DNA of 64,000 nt from positions 4,278,001 to 4,342,000 of the forward strand of contig CP085826.1 in the NCBI GenBank assembly GCA_020809705.1. Reading direction: 5' to 3'. The notes under the pieces are model-generated. The model had not been told where the DNA came from. It saw nothing but the letters and a program-made list of their open reading frames with translations, and did no database searches. The position numbers and the translations under genes are program-made. Below, piece after piece: positions 46,865 through 57,009 of this stretch. Each line of letters opens with the position of its first letter. Positions within the stretch are counted from its first letter, which is position 1. This DNA is from Calonectria ilicicola (Eukaryota > Ascomycota > Sordariomycetes > Hypocreales > Nectriaceae).

Positions 46865-46968
46865 CTTGATATTGAATTCATGTCGAAGTTGGCCGAAGGA
46901 ACCTCTGTAGCTAACTCTGCTCTGGATTCAGGTACTTAAGAAAATTTTTTCTTCATTTTGCTACGGCG

Positions 46969-47067
46969 CGATCGTGATGAGCTGTTTCAATCGTATTCAC
47001 ACTGTTTGACTCGACAATCTTCGGATTGCTTGGGATATGAACAAACTCAACATCTTCTGATTGATCG
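46969..47067 (+). ncRNA. Box C/D snoRNA candidate 4 (snR51-like, 25S target CAGTGTGAATAC)
   Basis: C box TGATGA lies at 46975-46980 and D box CTGA at 47057-47060. A perfect terminal stem pairs CGATC (46969-46973) with GATCG (47063-47067). An internal guide GTATTCACACTG (46993-47004) precedes a D'-like TTGA and is fully complementary to 25S rRNA CAGTGTGAATAC. The predicted site is the U of CAGU, the position guided by yeast snR51 (Um2729 in my recollection). The D-box guide ACTCAACATCTT has no target that I recognise. It lies in the fourth host intron. Confidence 0.8.
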
Positions 47068-47263
47068 GTATGTGTACTTGAAGTGCCAACTGCTGTGTAA
47101 CGATAGCTAACATCCGGCTAGCTTGTTGTCTTGCTTCATTCGACTTTTATTTGAGGCTTGATGGCTGACCTATGTGGTTTAGGTTTAGTTATTTTCATCT
47201 TGCCATCGTCCCATTTGATAAAAGGTTCGTAGCAATTTTTCTTCTTCACTACCCAACCCCCCA

Positions 47264-47345
47264 TCATATGATGACTTCCTACATTAGCTCTATATCTGAG
47301 TTCATCGTGACGAATAACCAATTCACCTTGGAGAACTGACACTGT
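47264..47345 (+). ncRNA. Box C/D snoRNA candidate 5 (U24-like guide, 25S target TCTCCAAGGTGAA)
   Basis: All four boxes are visible: C TGATGA (47269-47274), D' CTGA (47296-47299), C' TGACGA (47308-47313) and D CTGA (47336-47339). The guide before D, TTCACCTTGGAGA, matches 13 nt of 25S rRNA (TCTCCAAGGTGAA), a region methylated under U24 guidance in yeast and animals. The element before D', ATTAGCTCTA, matches 10 nt of 18S (TAGAGCTAAT), just downstream of the segment targeted by candidate 1. The pairing of an 18S guide with a U24-type guide differs from yeast U24. The terminal stem is weak, so the ends are estimates. It lies in the last host intron. Confidence 0.85.
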
Positions 47346-47648
47346 TCCCTCAACACTGTTTTACTTTGACACTGAGGATTAAGACGAGAAGCTAACAGCC
47401 CTCGACAGACATCTCCATCATCTTATGATGCTCATATATTTTAATCATAATAAAAAGAATTTTCATCTAAACTTGTTCCATCAAATCATTATATGTGACT
47501 GTTTCAATAACAACATGGGCATTGTGTAAAGCCGCTGTCTCCGTGATGTTGTCCAACCCAAATTTTAATACTCAAATAAACCAAGCCATCGCTGCTCTTC
47601 CCACATGCTCTCTAAATTCTTTTGTCGTAACTGTTTCCATCACTGGTC

Positions 47649-49064
47649 TTATTTCTTGTGCTGCAGACGGGCATTCATTCCAACAATGCACCGGATGAGA
47701 TCCCAGTCTCCATTGTAGCCACACCAATCAGTCACGACAATACCAGTGCCGCCGTTGCCAATCTTGAGCTTCTGGGGTCCCATCTCCGGCTCGCCGTGGC
47801 GAATGCATAGGTACTCAATGATGGAAGGGTTGAGCTTTGCTGCGACGCGCTCGGGCCAGCAGCTGGCGTTGAAGAAGTAGTTTGCGCTCAGGAAGTTGAC
47901 GAAGAAAGGAGGGTGCTTCTGGTCCTTCTTGTGCCCCTCCATGCCAGCCAGGAAGAAGTTGGTTTCGGCGGCGCGCTCGAGGTGGCGGCGCGCGTAGTCA
48001 ATCTTCTTCTCGACGTTTTGGGTTTCCGTGACTTCGTAAAAGTCCTGGACGCGGATGTTGCCGGGGCCCGTCTTGCCATCCTCGCAGTTGTCGGGCCAGG
48101 TCGAGGCGTCGATGCCCCAGCCGCGGCCGTTCCAGCACGCCTTGTGCATCTCATCATCGAGGGCGAAGCGGCGGACAATGACAATCTTGCCACGGGCCTC
48201 GCCGAGATTGGGGATCTTGGGCTCCGTCCACCAAAGGCTGCGCCTCTTGTCAACGTAGCTGTGCTTGAGATACTTGCCCATCTGCTGATCGGTACCCTTG
48301 CCAGTGCCCTCCCTCTTCAAGCTTAGGATGAGAGTCTCACTAGGATTCTCTTCCAGGAACTTGTACAAGCCTTCGAGGAAGTCCTTGAAGTACTTGTTGC
48401 CGGTGAGGGAGATGGGGAAGGCGCCGTGCACAATGGTGAGCTCGTCGTTGTCGGGGTTTGCGGATATGCGGACGTCGAGGAAGCGCACGCCGTTGGTGAG
48501 CTGCTCGCTGACGCTGACCGCCTGGCATCGGACTGAAGGGAGGGCCTTGTGGTGGGTGGCAGCATTGTGAGTTCCGGGGATGGAGAGGACTGTCAAGGGC
48601 CAGTCGTTGTGAAGCTCCTTCATCCAGGTATTCAGGCGAGCAGAGGAGAAGATGGCCAGAACAGCGCCGTTGTGGGAGTAGACGGCAGTGAGCTCCTCGC
48701 TGCCGCCGTCCAGCTTTTTCATAACGGACGACTTGCTGGTCGGGCTTGGGACATCGACTTCATACTTGTGATCCTTGACCTTGAAGACTAAGCGAATCAC
48801 TTCCTTTCCCTCGTCGGCGGCGCGAAGGTTGGTCTCCTTGGTTTGAAAGGGGTTGAAGTGGACATTGGCGTCTTCCTTCTTGAGAGCATTGCCTTGGGCT
48901 CGAGTCTCGTGGGCTGAAAAATTGGTGGCATTGAAGAGGCTAGAGATCTTTCCGGTGACGGTGGTGACCACATGGACTGTGCGAACGCGCTCGCTCTCGA
49001 AGCGCTCGACAGTGAGGAGCTCTATGGGGTTGATTGTGAGGTTGCGCACAGTGAGGTTCGCCAT
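47649..49064 (-). CDS. PI-PLC X-domain-like phosphodiesterase
   Basis: Single exon, 471 aa. Residues 1-140 form a beta-rich N-terminal part (MANLTVRNLTINPIELLTVE). The PI-PLC X-like barrel begins near residue 145 with LTVLSIPGTHNAATH (catalytic-type His166) and RFLDVRISAN, followed by IVHGAF (His213). This is the two-histidine pattern of bacterial-type phosphatidylinositol-specific phospholipase C, which cleaves PI to diacylglycerol and cyclic inositol phosphate. There is no EF-hand, C2 or Y domain, so it belongs to the short bacterial-like class, not eukaryotic PLC-delta. No signal peptide is evident. Coding GC is high and codon use strongly biased. It converges on the snoRNA host, with fewer than 200 bp between them. 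Confidence 0.88.
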   Translation of the reverse strand: MANLTVRNLTINPIELLTVERFESERVRTVHVVTTVTGKISSLFNATNFSAHETRAQGNALKKEDANVHFNPFQTKETNLRAADEGKEVIRLVFKVKDHKYEVDVPSPTSKSSVMKKLDGGSEELTAVYSHNGAVLAIFSSARLNTWMKELHNDWPLTVLSIPGTHNAATHHKALPSVRCQAVSVSEQLTNGVRFLDVRISANPDNDELTIVHGAFPISLTGNKYFKDFLEGLYKFLEENPSETLILSLKREGTGKGTDQQMGKYLKHSYVDKRRSLWWTEPKIPNLGEARGKIVIVRRFALDDEMHKACWNGRGWGIDASTWPDNCEDGKTGPGNIRVQDFYEVTETQNVEKKIDYARRHLERAAETNFFLAGMEGHKKDQKHPPFFVNFLSANYFFNASCWPERVAAKLNPSIIEYLCIRHGEPEMGPQKLKIGNGGTGIVVTDWCGYNGDWDLIRCIVGMNARLQHKK

Positions 49065-50706
49065 GATTGCAGATCAAGTGGGGGGCGGGGCAGACGGAGC
49101 TGAATTTTCTGGAAGGGGAGGAATTGAGGGCCTTGGAGGAGAAGGAGGATTAGGAGGAGCAGAAAGATGGCTATGCAAAATTTTCAAGGCCGCTTCAAAG
49201 GGGTTAGAGGTATGGGAGGACGTGGAGGATAGGGAGGGAGCGGAGGGGCTTTAGTAGAAGCAATTCTGTATCCAAAGCTGGGCATGCAAGGGCCTGGGCC
49301 TGGGCGGTGGGGACGGGCCAGTCAGTGACAGCGCTCAGGGCAGAAGACGGAGGGATCCAAGCAAAGCTATCGTGGGCGCTTTGATCAGTCGTTTATGAGC
49401 TCTATCTGCAACCATCGACTCCTTTGGCGGGAGTGGGCATCAAAACGGAAGGGAATCATGGTGACGGGGGAAATGGGACAAGTTATTGGGGTTGGGCAGC
49501 GCAACACGCAACGCGCAAGCCTTCGATGGATGGTGCTCATGTTGGGTTGCAAGACCTTGGGCGAGAATTATACCTATATGCCAAATTTCTAGTGGACAGA
49601 AAACCATCGAATCAGCAATGAATGGAAATCCCATCTTGTATCAAGTTGGATTGTGGTGGGGTTGCAGAACCAAGCACAGCTGAACCTCTTCCCCACTGCC
49701 ACCACGCGGCGATTAACGAGCTAATCAGAGGTGCGTCAGCTTAGCTGGGCGCGATGCACGCCCAGCATCTGAGGCTATGTATGGCGCCTGTATGTGATGC
49801 ACGACCTTGGCGCTGTCAACGAGAGGCAGCCTGCACGGATTCCGCCTCACTGGCCGGCCTGAAGTAGAATGCAGGTCCCAAGCGGTTCGTTTTGGATAGC
49901 TGAACCTTGCATTTGTTTAACGCTGTAAACGGCTTAATTGGCTGGCTTGGAGGCCGCTAAAAGCAGTCCTTGGTTGATTGGACTGGCCTAGGCCCTATCT
50001 CATCGTGTCACGACGGCTGGGGCCTCATGCTGCAATGCATGTGGCACGTTCTGCACTAACGGGCTGTAACCTTTTGAGTGCTGGTATATTGGTCACGAGG
50101 CAAGTTGGATTTTGGGCGTTGCATAGATGATGAGATGGAATATGCTGCGATGAACTTGTGTTAGTATCAATAGGCACGATTAAAAGTTGGAAAACATCAA
50201 AGTTGTCATCAAAGGGTTACTGTCGAGGAGTACAGAAGAAAAATAATCTTTGCTACTTGTTTGATAGTTAAAAGTGCTTTAAACCGATTTCTCATAATGG
50301 TCATGATTAAGCAGCGACTTGTGAAAAGTCATGCTCCTTCCACACTTGTCCTTTACGTTTATCCTTTCCCCCTGGTGAAATGTCACTCCCTTCACCTTCA
50401 AATCCCATATCTCACTGTGTACAATCTCCTAACAACGATAAAGAGAGGCCAGCCATTTCCTCTGTTAGCCATAGAAACGGCAGATTCAAGTAGGATAGTA
50501 ATCAACCCTAACTGCGATATTTCTCATGCATTCATCTGGATGTGTCTGTCTTGTGACGTCTTTTTTTTCTCATTATTGTGTATTTTTTTTGGTTGCAAAT
50601 CAATATGCATAGAATAATTCTCGACGTAATGATGAAGAAAATGTTGAACAACCTAGCGTGATTAATATGGCGTACGTTGCATGTGGTTGTATTGGGTATT
50701 GTCGAT
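49065..50706. other. Intergenic: PI-PLC promoter side and 3' region of the small nuclear-type gene
   Basis: 1.6 kb between two minus-strand genes. 49070-49250 is purine-rich on the plus strand, that is, pyrimidine-rich for the PI-PLC leader. 50100-50650 is A/T-rich. The plus frame at 50261-50617 is hydrophobic low-complexity and not believable as a gene. No RNA gene seen. Confidence 0.5.
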
Positions 50707-51327
50707 TTATGGGTTGGATCGCTGGCGCTTAGCAGGCTGAGACTCCTCGCCATTTCGCTCCGTCTCGTCGTCCTCTCGAGGTCGTCGGGTGGAACCAGTT
50801 GCATTGCGGTGCCGAATCACCTCATTGACAAGCTCTCGGCTGCCAACAACATTGTTGTGGCCTTCAACGACCAAGCCAGCGTCGACCTCGATTCGAAGAG
50901 GTCGAGGAGTGCCATTCTCGTCAATCATGGGAATGCCACATCGGCCGGAGCTTCCTTCATTCAAGGCTTTAACAACGGCCTGTGCAATGGCGTTGGCATG
51001 ATCTGCAGGGCTGGCGGCTAGGCAGACAATATTGTTGCTGTGGTTGACGCTGACCGAAGTGTTGATCCTGAGACTGATAGGAGAGATATCTTCAGACTCA
51101 TTCGGCTCTTCGTCAGCTGATTCAACGGCTGGGTTCTGGCAGATCATGTGAGCCATGCCGGCCAAGGCACCTGGTCGATTCTCCAGGGTTCGGGCCGCAA
51201 GGGCGATGATGTCGTTCTGTCTGCGAGGAGTATAGGCCGGAGGAGGCGAGTTGTCAGACGCACGAGTGGTGGGGTTCTTGGGGAGGGCCGAGGAAGAGTT
51301 TTGGGATGGAGTATTGGGTGTCGCCAT
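50707..51327 (-). CDS. Small conserved-looking protein, unknown function, probable nuclear
   Basis: Single exon, 206 aa. I do not recognise a family. Residues 1-40 are Ser/Pro/Thr-rich, including SPPPAYTPRR. Residues 42-62 look helical (IIALAARTLENRPGALAGMA). Residues 85-170 look like a compact alpha/beta domain with Asn/Val-rich strands (NTSVSVNHSNNIVCLAASPA; LVVEGHNNVVGSRELVNEVI). The tail ends EESQPAKRQRSNP, a classical basic nuclear-localisation-type cluster. Codon bias and the clean open frame support a real gene, and its leader (51328-51600) is pyrimidine-rich in the sense direction. The repeated SVNHSNN/VVEGHNN motifs in the alpha/beta part are distinctive and would be good search handles. 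Confidence 0.7.
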   Translation of the reverse strand: MATPNTPSQNSSSALPKNPTTRASDNSPPPAYTPRRQNDIIALAARTLENRPGALAGMAHMICQNPAVESADEEPNESEDISPISLRINTSVSVNHSNNIVCLAASPADHANAIAQAVVKALNEGSSGRCGIPMIDENGTPRPLRIEVDAGLVVEGHNNVVGSRELVNEVIRHRNATGSTRRPREDDETERNGEESQPAKRQRSNP

Positions 51328-54300
51328 GGTGACGTGGTGCGTGTGTGTCTATTAAAGGTGGAAGAAGAAGGTATGCTGGATATCTTCACGGACTCGTCGT
51401 TGCAGCCGGAAAAATTCCTTGAAACGAAGAAAGTAGGTAGAGAAGAAGAAGGAAGAAATAAATGCAAGCACACACAAGTGCAACGTCGGACTTGACGGAA
51501 GAGGATGAAGGGAAATGATGCAGATGTTGTGTTACCCTGAGACAGCTACTCTGAGGATGACGGACGAGAGGAAGAGAGGTAGAAATCTGTTGGGGGGCAT
51601 GAAGGGTAAATATAGATGAACGGAGTCTATTAGGGGCGGCAATTCCTTTTGGGAATTTTTTTTTTTCCTAAAAAAAAAGAAAAGAAAAAAAAGCTATATT
51701 GATACATTGAACCGCACATTATTAGCGTCTCGCACACATTCACCAGAATTTTGCAAACGGGGAGTGAATGTGTCGTATGCCGGGTGTCCTCAGGTGTAGC
51801 GCCATGACATGCATGTTCCCCTTGGCTTCAACGAGACTCGCAGCCATCATTTCCGACGGGCCATGGGGAGGGGGTGAGGCGTATACGCATTCAACTTTTT
51901 TTTTAGGTGGCGTGCGGCAGCGTGCATGATTGAATGGGGGGGAGGGAGCAGCAGAATTGAGGCGTTTGGGATCGTTGGCTGCTCAATTGAGCTAGGCACC
52001 TAGGTCGCTGTTGACCAAGCGATGCCCGGACACCGAAGCATGGAGCACGCCAGATTCACGGGCAAGAGACAATGAAGTAAATACGGCCTTTTTTTTCTCT
52101 CCTTCTATTTTCTATTTCAATTTTAACCGCCCCCTTTTCCCTCTTCCCTATTCTTAGTGAGGCTGGACGGCATAAGACAAAAAAGAGACACCCCCGACTA
52201 CCAGAATGGGTGGTGAAACAGAAACACGCCCCCCACATTCAAAGCCTATTACCACTATTTTCCTGGAATGGGGTATAAGATTCCGGTTCGGCGGCGGCGG
52301 CGAGCTATGGAGGAGCCATTGATGCAAAAACCAATGGAGGCGCGGGTGTATTGTGCCTAGAGTGTAGCACCATCTCTGCTTGGGGGAAGGCACATGTATA
52401 CGGCGCCGGATATGGTATGCTCGGATGAATAGAAAAGTCCAACCAATCATGCGAGCAAGTGATAGCGGCCAGTATTTTTATTATTTATTTTTTTTAGAAT
52501 GCATGAGCCGTGAAGAAGAGAACCAACAAGGATGGGCCACATGTGTTGGGTGTCATGAGCAAGGAAGCAAACCAACAGTCAGAGCGAGGGAGGGAGGCAT
52601 GGAGCGTAGGGGTTAATTGCAAGCCGCTTACCTAGGTGTGTATTGTCTCCCTCTCTGCCATTGAAAACACTGCAAGCTTTACTCGCAGTGCAGAGAGTCA
52701 TGCTGAGCTTGATGGGGAAGCAGGCAGGTGGCGAGCCCAGGCTGGAACATTCTGACCAAAAAAAAACGCCTGTCTCACAGCGGTGTCGTTTCTTGATTTC
52801 CTCCTCTTTTCTTTTCCTTTCTGGGGGTGGTGTGCAGTTTCACCGCAGCCATTGTTCCCATTTTGCCAAGCCTGTGGCTGGCGTTTGGCTTCCTATTGTC
52901 CTCAAACCGTCCCTCTATTGTTGTCGAGCCCCGCACGGCCCCGATGCCTTACCGCCGTCTATTCAACTCCCATTCAGGTATAGCGCCCGCGCCCCGGACC
53001 CACCTACACGGCGTCCCTTCGGACTCTTGGGGCCGCCACCAAAAGCAGATCTGCTGTCCTCTGCTCCTCGTCGTGCAACGCACCCTGACATGCTCTGAAA
53101 CATTGCAGAAGAAATTTGCACGCTTATTTACGAGGACCAGCGGATCCCGGTACATGATACAACCTACGTACTAATCTCGTCGCTGCTGCCTCCGTCTAAA
53201 AGAGCTCCCCACACTCCCGAATGCACCCCCAACAGCCCCTGTAGGTTCCCCGACAAGGTATTCAATACATTTCCAGCCTCGTCAATTCACCTCTCATCGT
53301 TATAATGCCCAAGAGCTTTGACCGACAAGCGGCAGCTAGCCGTCGCTTCCTTGGCATATCAGATGAACCCCTTGAAGGGCACAGACTGAGCACACCACTC
53401 TCTCGGAGCGACCACGTCACCAACCATGGCTGATTTCCTGCATCCTCTCTCCCCTAATACTCTCTCCCCCAACATACGGACTATCATGGTGCAGTTTTGG
53501 TTTACGGACCCTGGCTCACGCCATTGAAACGACCGGCCCCTTCACGGCTTCCCAGGGTGGCCCCTTCCTTTCTCCCAGTCTGCCGGGTTTCCGGAGCAAA
53601 CCTACCGGGAGGAAGCGATCACTGTATAATGACTAGCTCAGTTGTTGAGATTTTTTTTGCACGGTGGTTTGGTGTTTTTGTTCTTGGCTTCAATGGGTAA
53701 TTCACGCTTCATCCACGTAATTGTGGCGAACCATTCTCGCTCTCTCAATGACGAATGGTGACAAGATGCTGCGAGACGACACCAGACAAGAGGAAATGGT
53801 TGCCAAACCTTTGATCATGCCGCACATCTGCGTGATTACACCGCCTGCAAAAGCAATGCCCGCGTGCCGTCTACCCACCATGGTCCTCTTTTCTCATCTC
53901 GACAAAAGAAACGCTCGCATTGGCAGAGGGGCCTTGCCGTTGATGTCGGGTTGGTGGAGATCGGGGGAAGGGCCCGTGTTGTTTGCATGCGCGCAAACCA
54001 GACCGTAAGCCACACCCTTTCCACCAAACATCCACGAGGTCACGCACATGCCCTCTCCTCCTTCACCAAGCCCATTGACGGCCCAATTCCAGCTGCCGCG
54101 GGTAAAATATTGTCAATAGACAATGTGCAGCGATCACCGGAGTTCCCACATCACGGCGGCGTCAGAACATGCGCTCCTTTTCAACCCAGCAGGCCTTCCT
54201 TTTACGGAGGCCAAGCCCGTGGCAGTCGTGCGGGAGGAGCTTGGAGACAAAGAACACTGTCGGGAGAATACAAAAACAGGACATGCCCAGTCGGGACACG

Positions 54301-57009
54301 GGTGCCGAGGAGGCACGTCACTCTGGTGCAAAGGGCATATCGTAAACTCAAAGCTTGGCGGTGTTTTCAAAGACCGAGACGATAGCGAGGGCAATGAATA
54401 TCATCCTCTATACACTAATACCACACTGCCCCTATTATTCATTCCCCTTTACCGCTCTATTCATCGATAGCTTTCTCATTTAAACATTTTCCTCTCAAAA
54501 GTTGCTCGGGGGGGTCGGTCCGAAGAAGCGAATCCAAGTTGGCCAAGCTTGTTGGCCCGGTCTGCGGACATGTTGACGGCCACGTTTCCGTTTGGCTGAG
54601 TTGGTTCTCGGTCCAGCTGTGGCGGCGGCGGCGGGAGGAGCTAGATGTGGTTGTATGGGTGTTGGCCAGCTCAACTTAGCAGCCGTCCTAACTTCTTTTC
54701 GATACCCGCGGGGAGCAAGTCTGTAGCTAAAACGCAGCGGCCGTAACCAAACGAATCCTAGGCATGGCCCAAATTGCCACAACTTGAACACACCACTGTC
54801 CCGGCGAGTCGGTACAGGCCATTGTCAGGAGACGATCGGTGATTTGTTGCGAAGCTGCTAGCCAAGAGCTAAGCTTTCTTTCCGTGCCACCTTGGGCTCT
54901 ACACCCCATTCTCGTGGCAGGTTGGAGCTGAAAAAAGGAGCTTGGGGGTGGGATGCCACGCTCGCACTCGCAAACAACTCATGTGGCAATCTTTAGCCGA
55001 TGAGTGTGTGTTCAACGTGGTCCATTGTAGAGGGTGTGTTGATCTCGCTTTCGGTTAGCTTTATCGGAAACAATTCTCTAAGCCGTATGTGAAAGAGTGT
55101 TCCAACTAAAAGATGGCCTTACTTTCTAATTGCCACGACCTCTTGCACCAAGGGGACTACAGTGTCGTTGACTTGTATACCAGGTAGACAAACCAAGAAC
55201 CAACAACCTCGGGCCTTCATTCTTCATGACGAAAGAATTTCGCATCAGGACGTAGGAGGTCCAACTTTGAACCTGTAGGCTTCAGCCTCCCCCAGGTAAC
55301 GCCCTCTCCCGAAAGGCGCATGCCAGTGGACGTCTCAGCTAAGCCTCTCACGTGGCTGCCAAGAAGACTACTCCGTCGAGCCCTTCAGTGTCTTCCCCAG
55401 GTCGGCGCCCTCAGCCAGAAGACTGTCCTATCGCAACCCGTACGCAGATTCATGGAGTGGAGTCGACGAGGAACGATACAGCCATGATGCGCCTCCCCAC
55501 AGCCCCCCCGCGATCTGGACTTTGATAGAGTTCAACAGGGCGGCCCTCTGGCTTGGCCGCTATCAGGATGTCTGGGCTTTGGTAACGCCATTGCCGCTGG
55601 AGCTGTGAGCAAAATGGCCTCCTCTTTCTCTTCGTTATCACTAGCATTTCCAAAATACTCTCGGACATTTCTCATTGTCCGGCCGGAGGTGTGTCCGACG
55701 GAACCATCATGACAGCGCACAGCGGAAGTTGCCATGCTTTTGTCCGAAGCCCGTGACTCGTCCCCGCGCCACCCCGAGTCGCGAGGCCAGGTACTACTAA
55801 TCCAAGATACCAGATGGCATGGGAGAAATGAGTATTCAAGTTAAACCTTTCAAGGTGAAGCATTGATGCAAACAAAATATCGCTCCAAATCGGACATCAC
55901 ATTTCTTAGGTCCGTTCGGCGCATCTGTATCCGGAACCTCCCATCCCGGTCTTCGGATGTTGTTCCTCTCCCTTCAAATCTCGATACTTCCCGTTGTCGA
56001 CGCTCCGTGTAACATGAGATGGTCTGTTTACCTTTCATCAGCATTCCTTAGTTGCGATTGGGTGTTGTAGACGAATGCCTCAAGGCGCGTTGAGGGTTCG
56101 GCCCGGTCGCCATCTGCTATCAACCGTGACCATTGTCCCCCCAAGTAGACAGTTTCCTCTAAATTAAGGCCGTTACACTCTTTTACAGACACCTCAGTAT
56201 TGCTTAAGTTCAACAGAGGTCGGGAACGGTGGCAACGGTTACAAGAGTCAGCTAAAGAATGTGATTGACGTGTTCGATGGCTGCATGTTGAGCCTCAGCT
56301 CTCAGCTAATAATTTACCTTGGTAAACAACATTCCATTCCATCCCGGTCACGATACACGCCATCCCAAGACGAACAATTGCTACGACATTCACTTGTTTG
56401 AGACACATTAAAATTCCTTCCCAAAAAATATTGGTTTCTTTCTTGGTTCTAGCTGCTGTGTACAATCGCAGCGAGGCTCGCCTATTGCGGCCCCTCAGCC
56501 ATGCCCTATCTCCATGTCACCACCTGGAGTTACCTCCAGAATGGGACAACCATAATCCTCTACCCTGGTCTGCATGAGCTCGGCTAGAGAACCAGGAAAG
56601 AAAAGATGTTGAAATTCTTTTGTTTCCCCGTAAAACGCCAGGATGATGCATGCGTTCATCTCGTCTCTCTTTATCCCTTCGCAAGGGTATCGTTATAATG
56701 CAAATATTTGTCCTTTTTTTGCTTCGCCTCACAAATGCAGGTTTGACCCAAATTGTCTTTGTTGAAAGACGCCCCACTCCGTGCCTGGTATATCATGAAA
56801 AATTCCTGACAATGTGGAATAAATAAATAAAAATCATATGCCGGAAACCGCCCCTCCCTTTCCGGTGGGAGATACAAAAAAGGTTTCGTTGAGAACCGTA
56901 CGCCGCCTGAAAATTGCCTGAAAAATAGACTTATTAAACACATAGGTTTAAGGACCGAAGAGAGCTGTTGAATGCTCTGCTTCTACTCCAGAAGAAAGGT
57001 GGAGTTAAT
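51328..57009. other. 5.7-kb gene-poor stretch
   Basis: The longest interval without a supported gene. 51330-51700 is the leader of the gene at 51327. 51660-52150 holds A- and T-runs. 52050-54480 contains C/T-rich tracts and several short frames (for example ATG 53305, 42 codons, MPKSFDRQAAASRRFLGISD and on). 55240-56060 contains many overlapping short frames. 56800-57009 is the 3' UTR of the SAM synthetase gene. No tRNA, 5S rRNA, inverted terminal repeat or transposase fragment was recognised. It could hold an unrecognised non-coding RNA, a short multi-exon gene or long regulatory DNA. Confidence 0.45.

Larger units (their letters stand above)
46150..47500 (+). ncRNA. snoRNA host gene: multi-intron non-coding transcript with five box C/D snoRNA candidates
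   Basis: Splice signals on the plus strand define introns at 46254-46419 (GTAAGA; CTAAC, CAG), 46493 to 46664 or 46686 (GTTAGT), 46687 to 46910 or 46931 (GTAATT), 46932-47120 (GTACTT; GCTAAC, TAG) and 47225-47408 (GTTCGT; GCTAAC, CAG). Each intron contains one C/D-type element. The exons have no shared open frame: the first ATG (46206) gives a 15-residue peptide whose stop is the last codon of exon 1. The gene is therefore best read as a non-coding host whose introns are processed into snoRNAs, a known arrangement in filamentous fungi. Transcript ends are estimates: the start lies in the pyrimidine-rich tract, and the end is somewhere in the A/T-rich sequence before the PI-PLC gene converging from the right. 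Confidence 0.75.

Noticed and set aside
47428..47645. Possible sixth C/D snoRNA after the host gene's last acceptor
   Set aside because: ATGATGC and GTGATGT are poor C boxes, and no D box with a plausible guide or stem follows.
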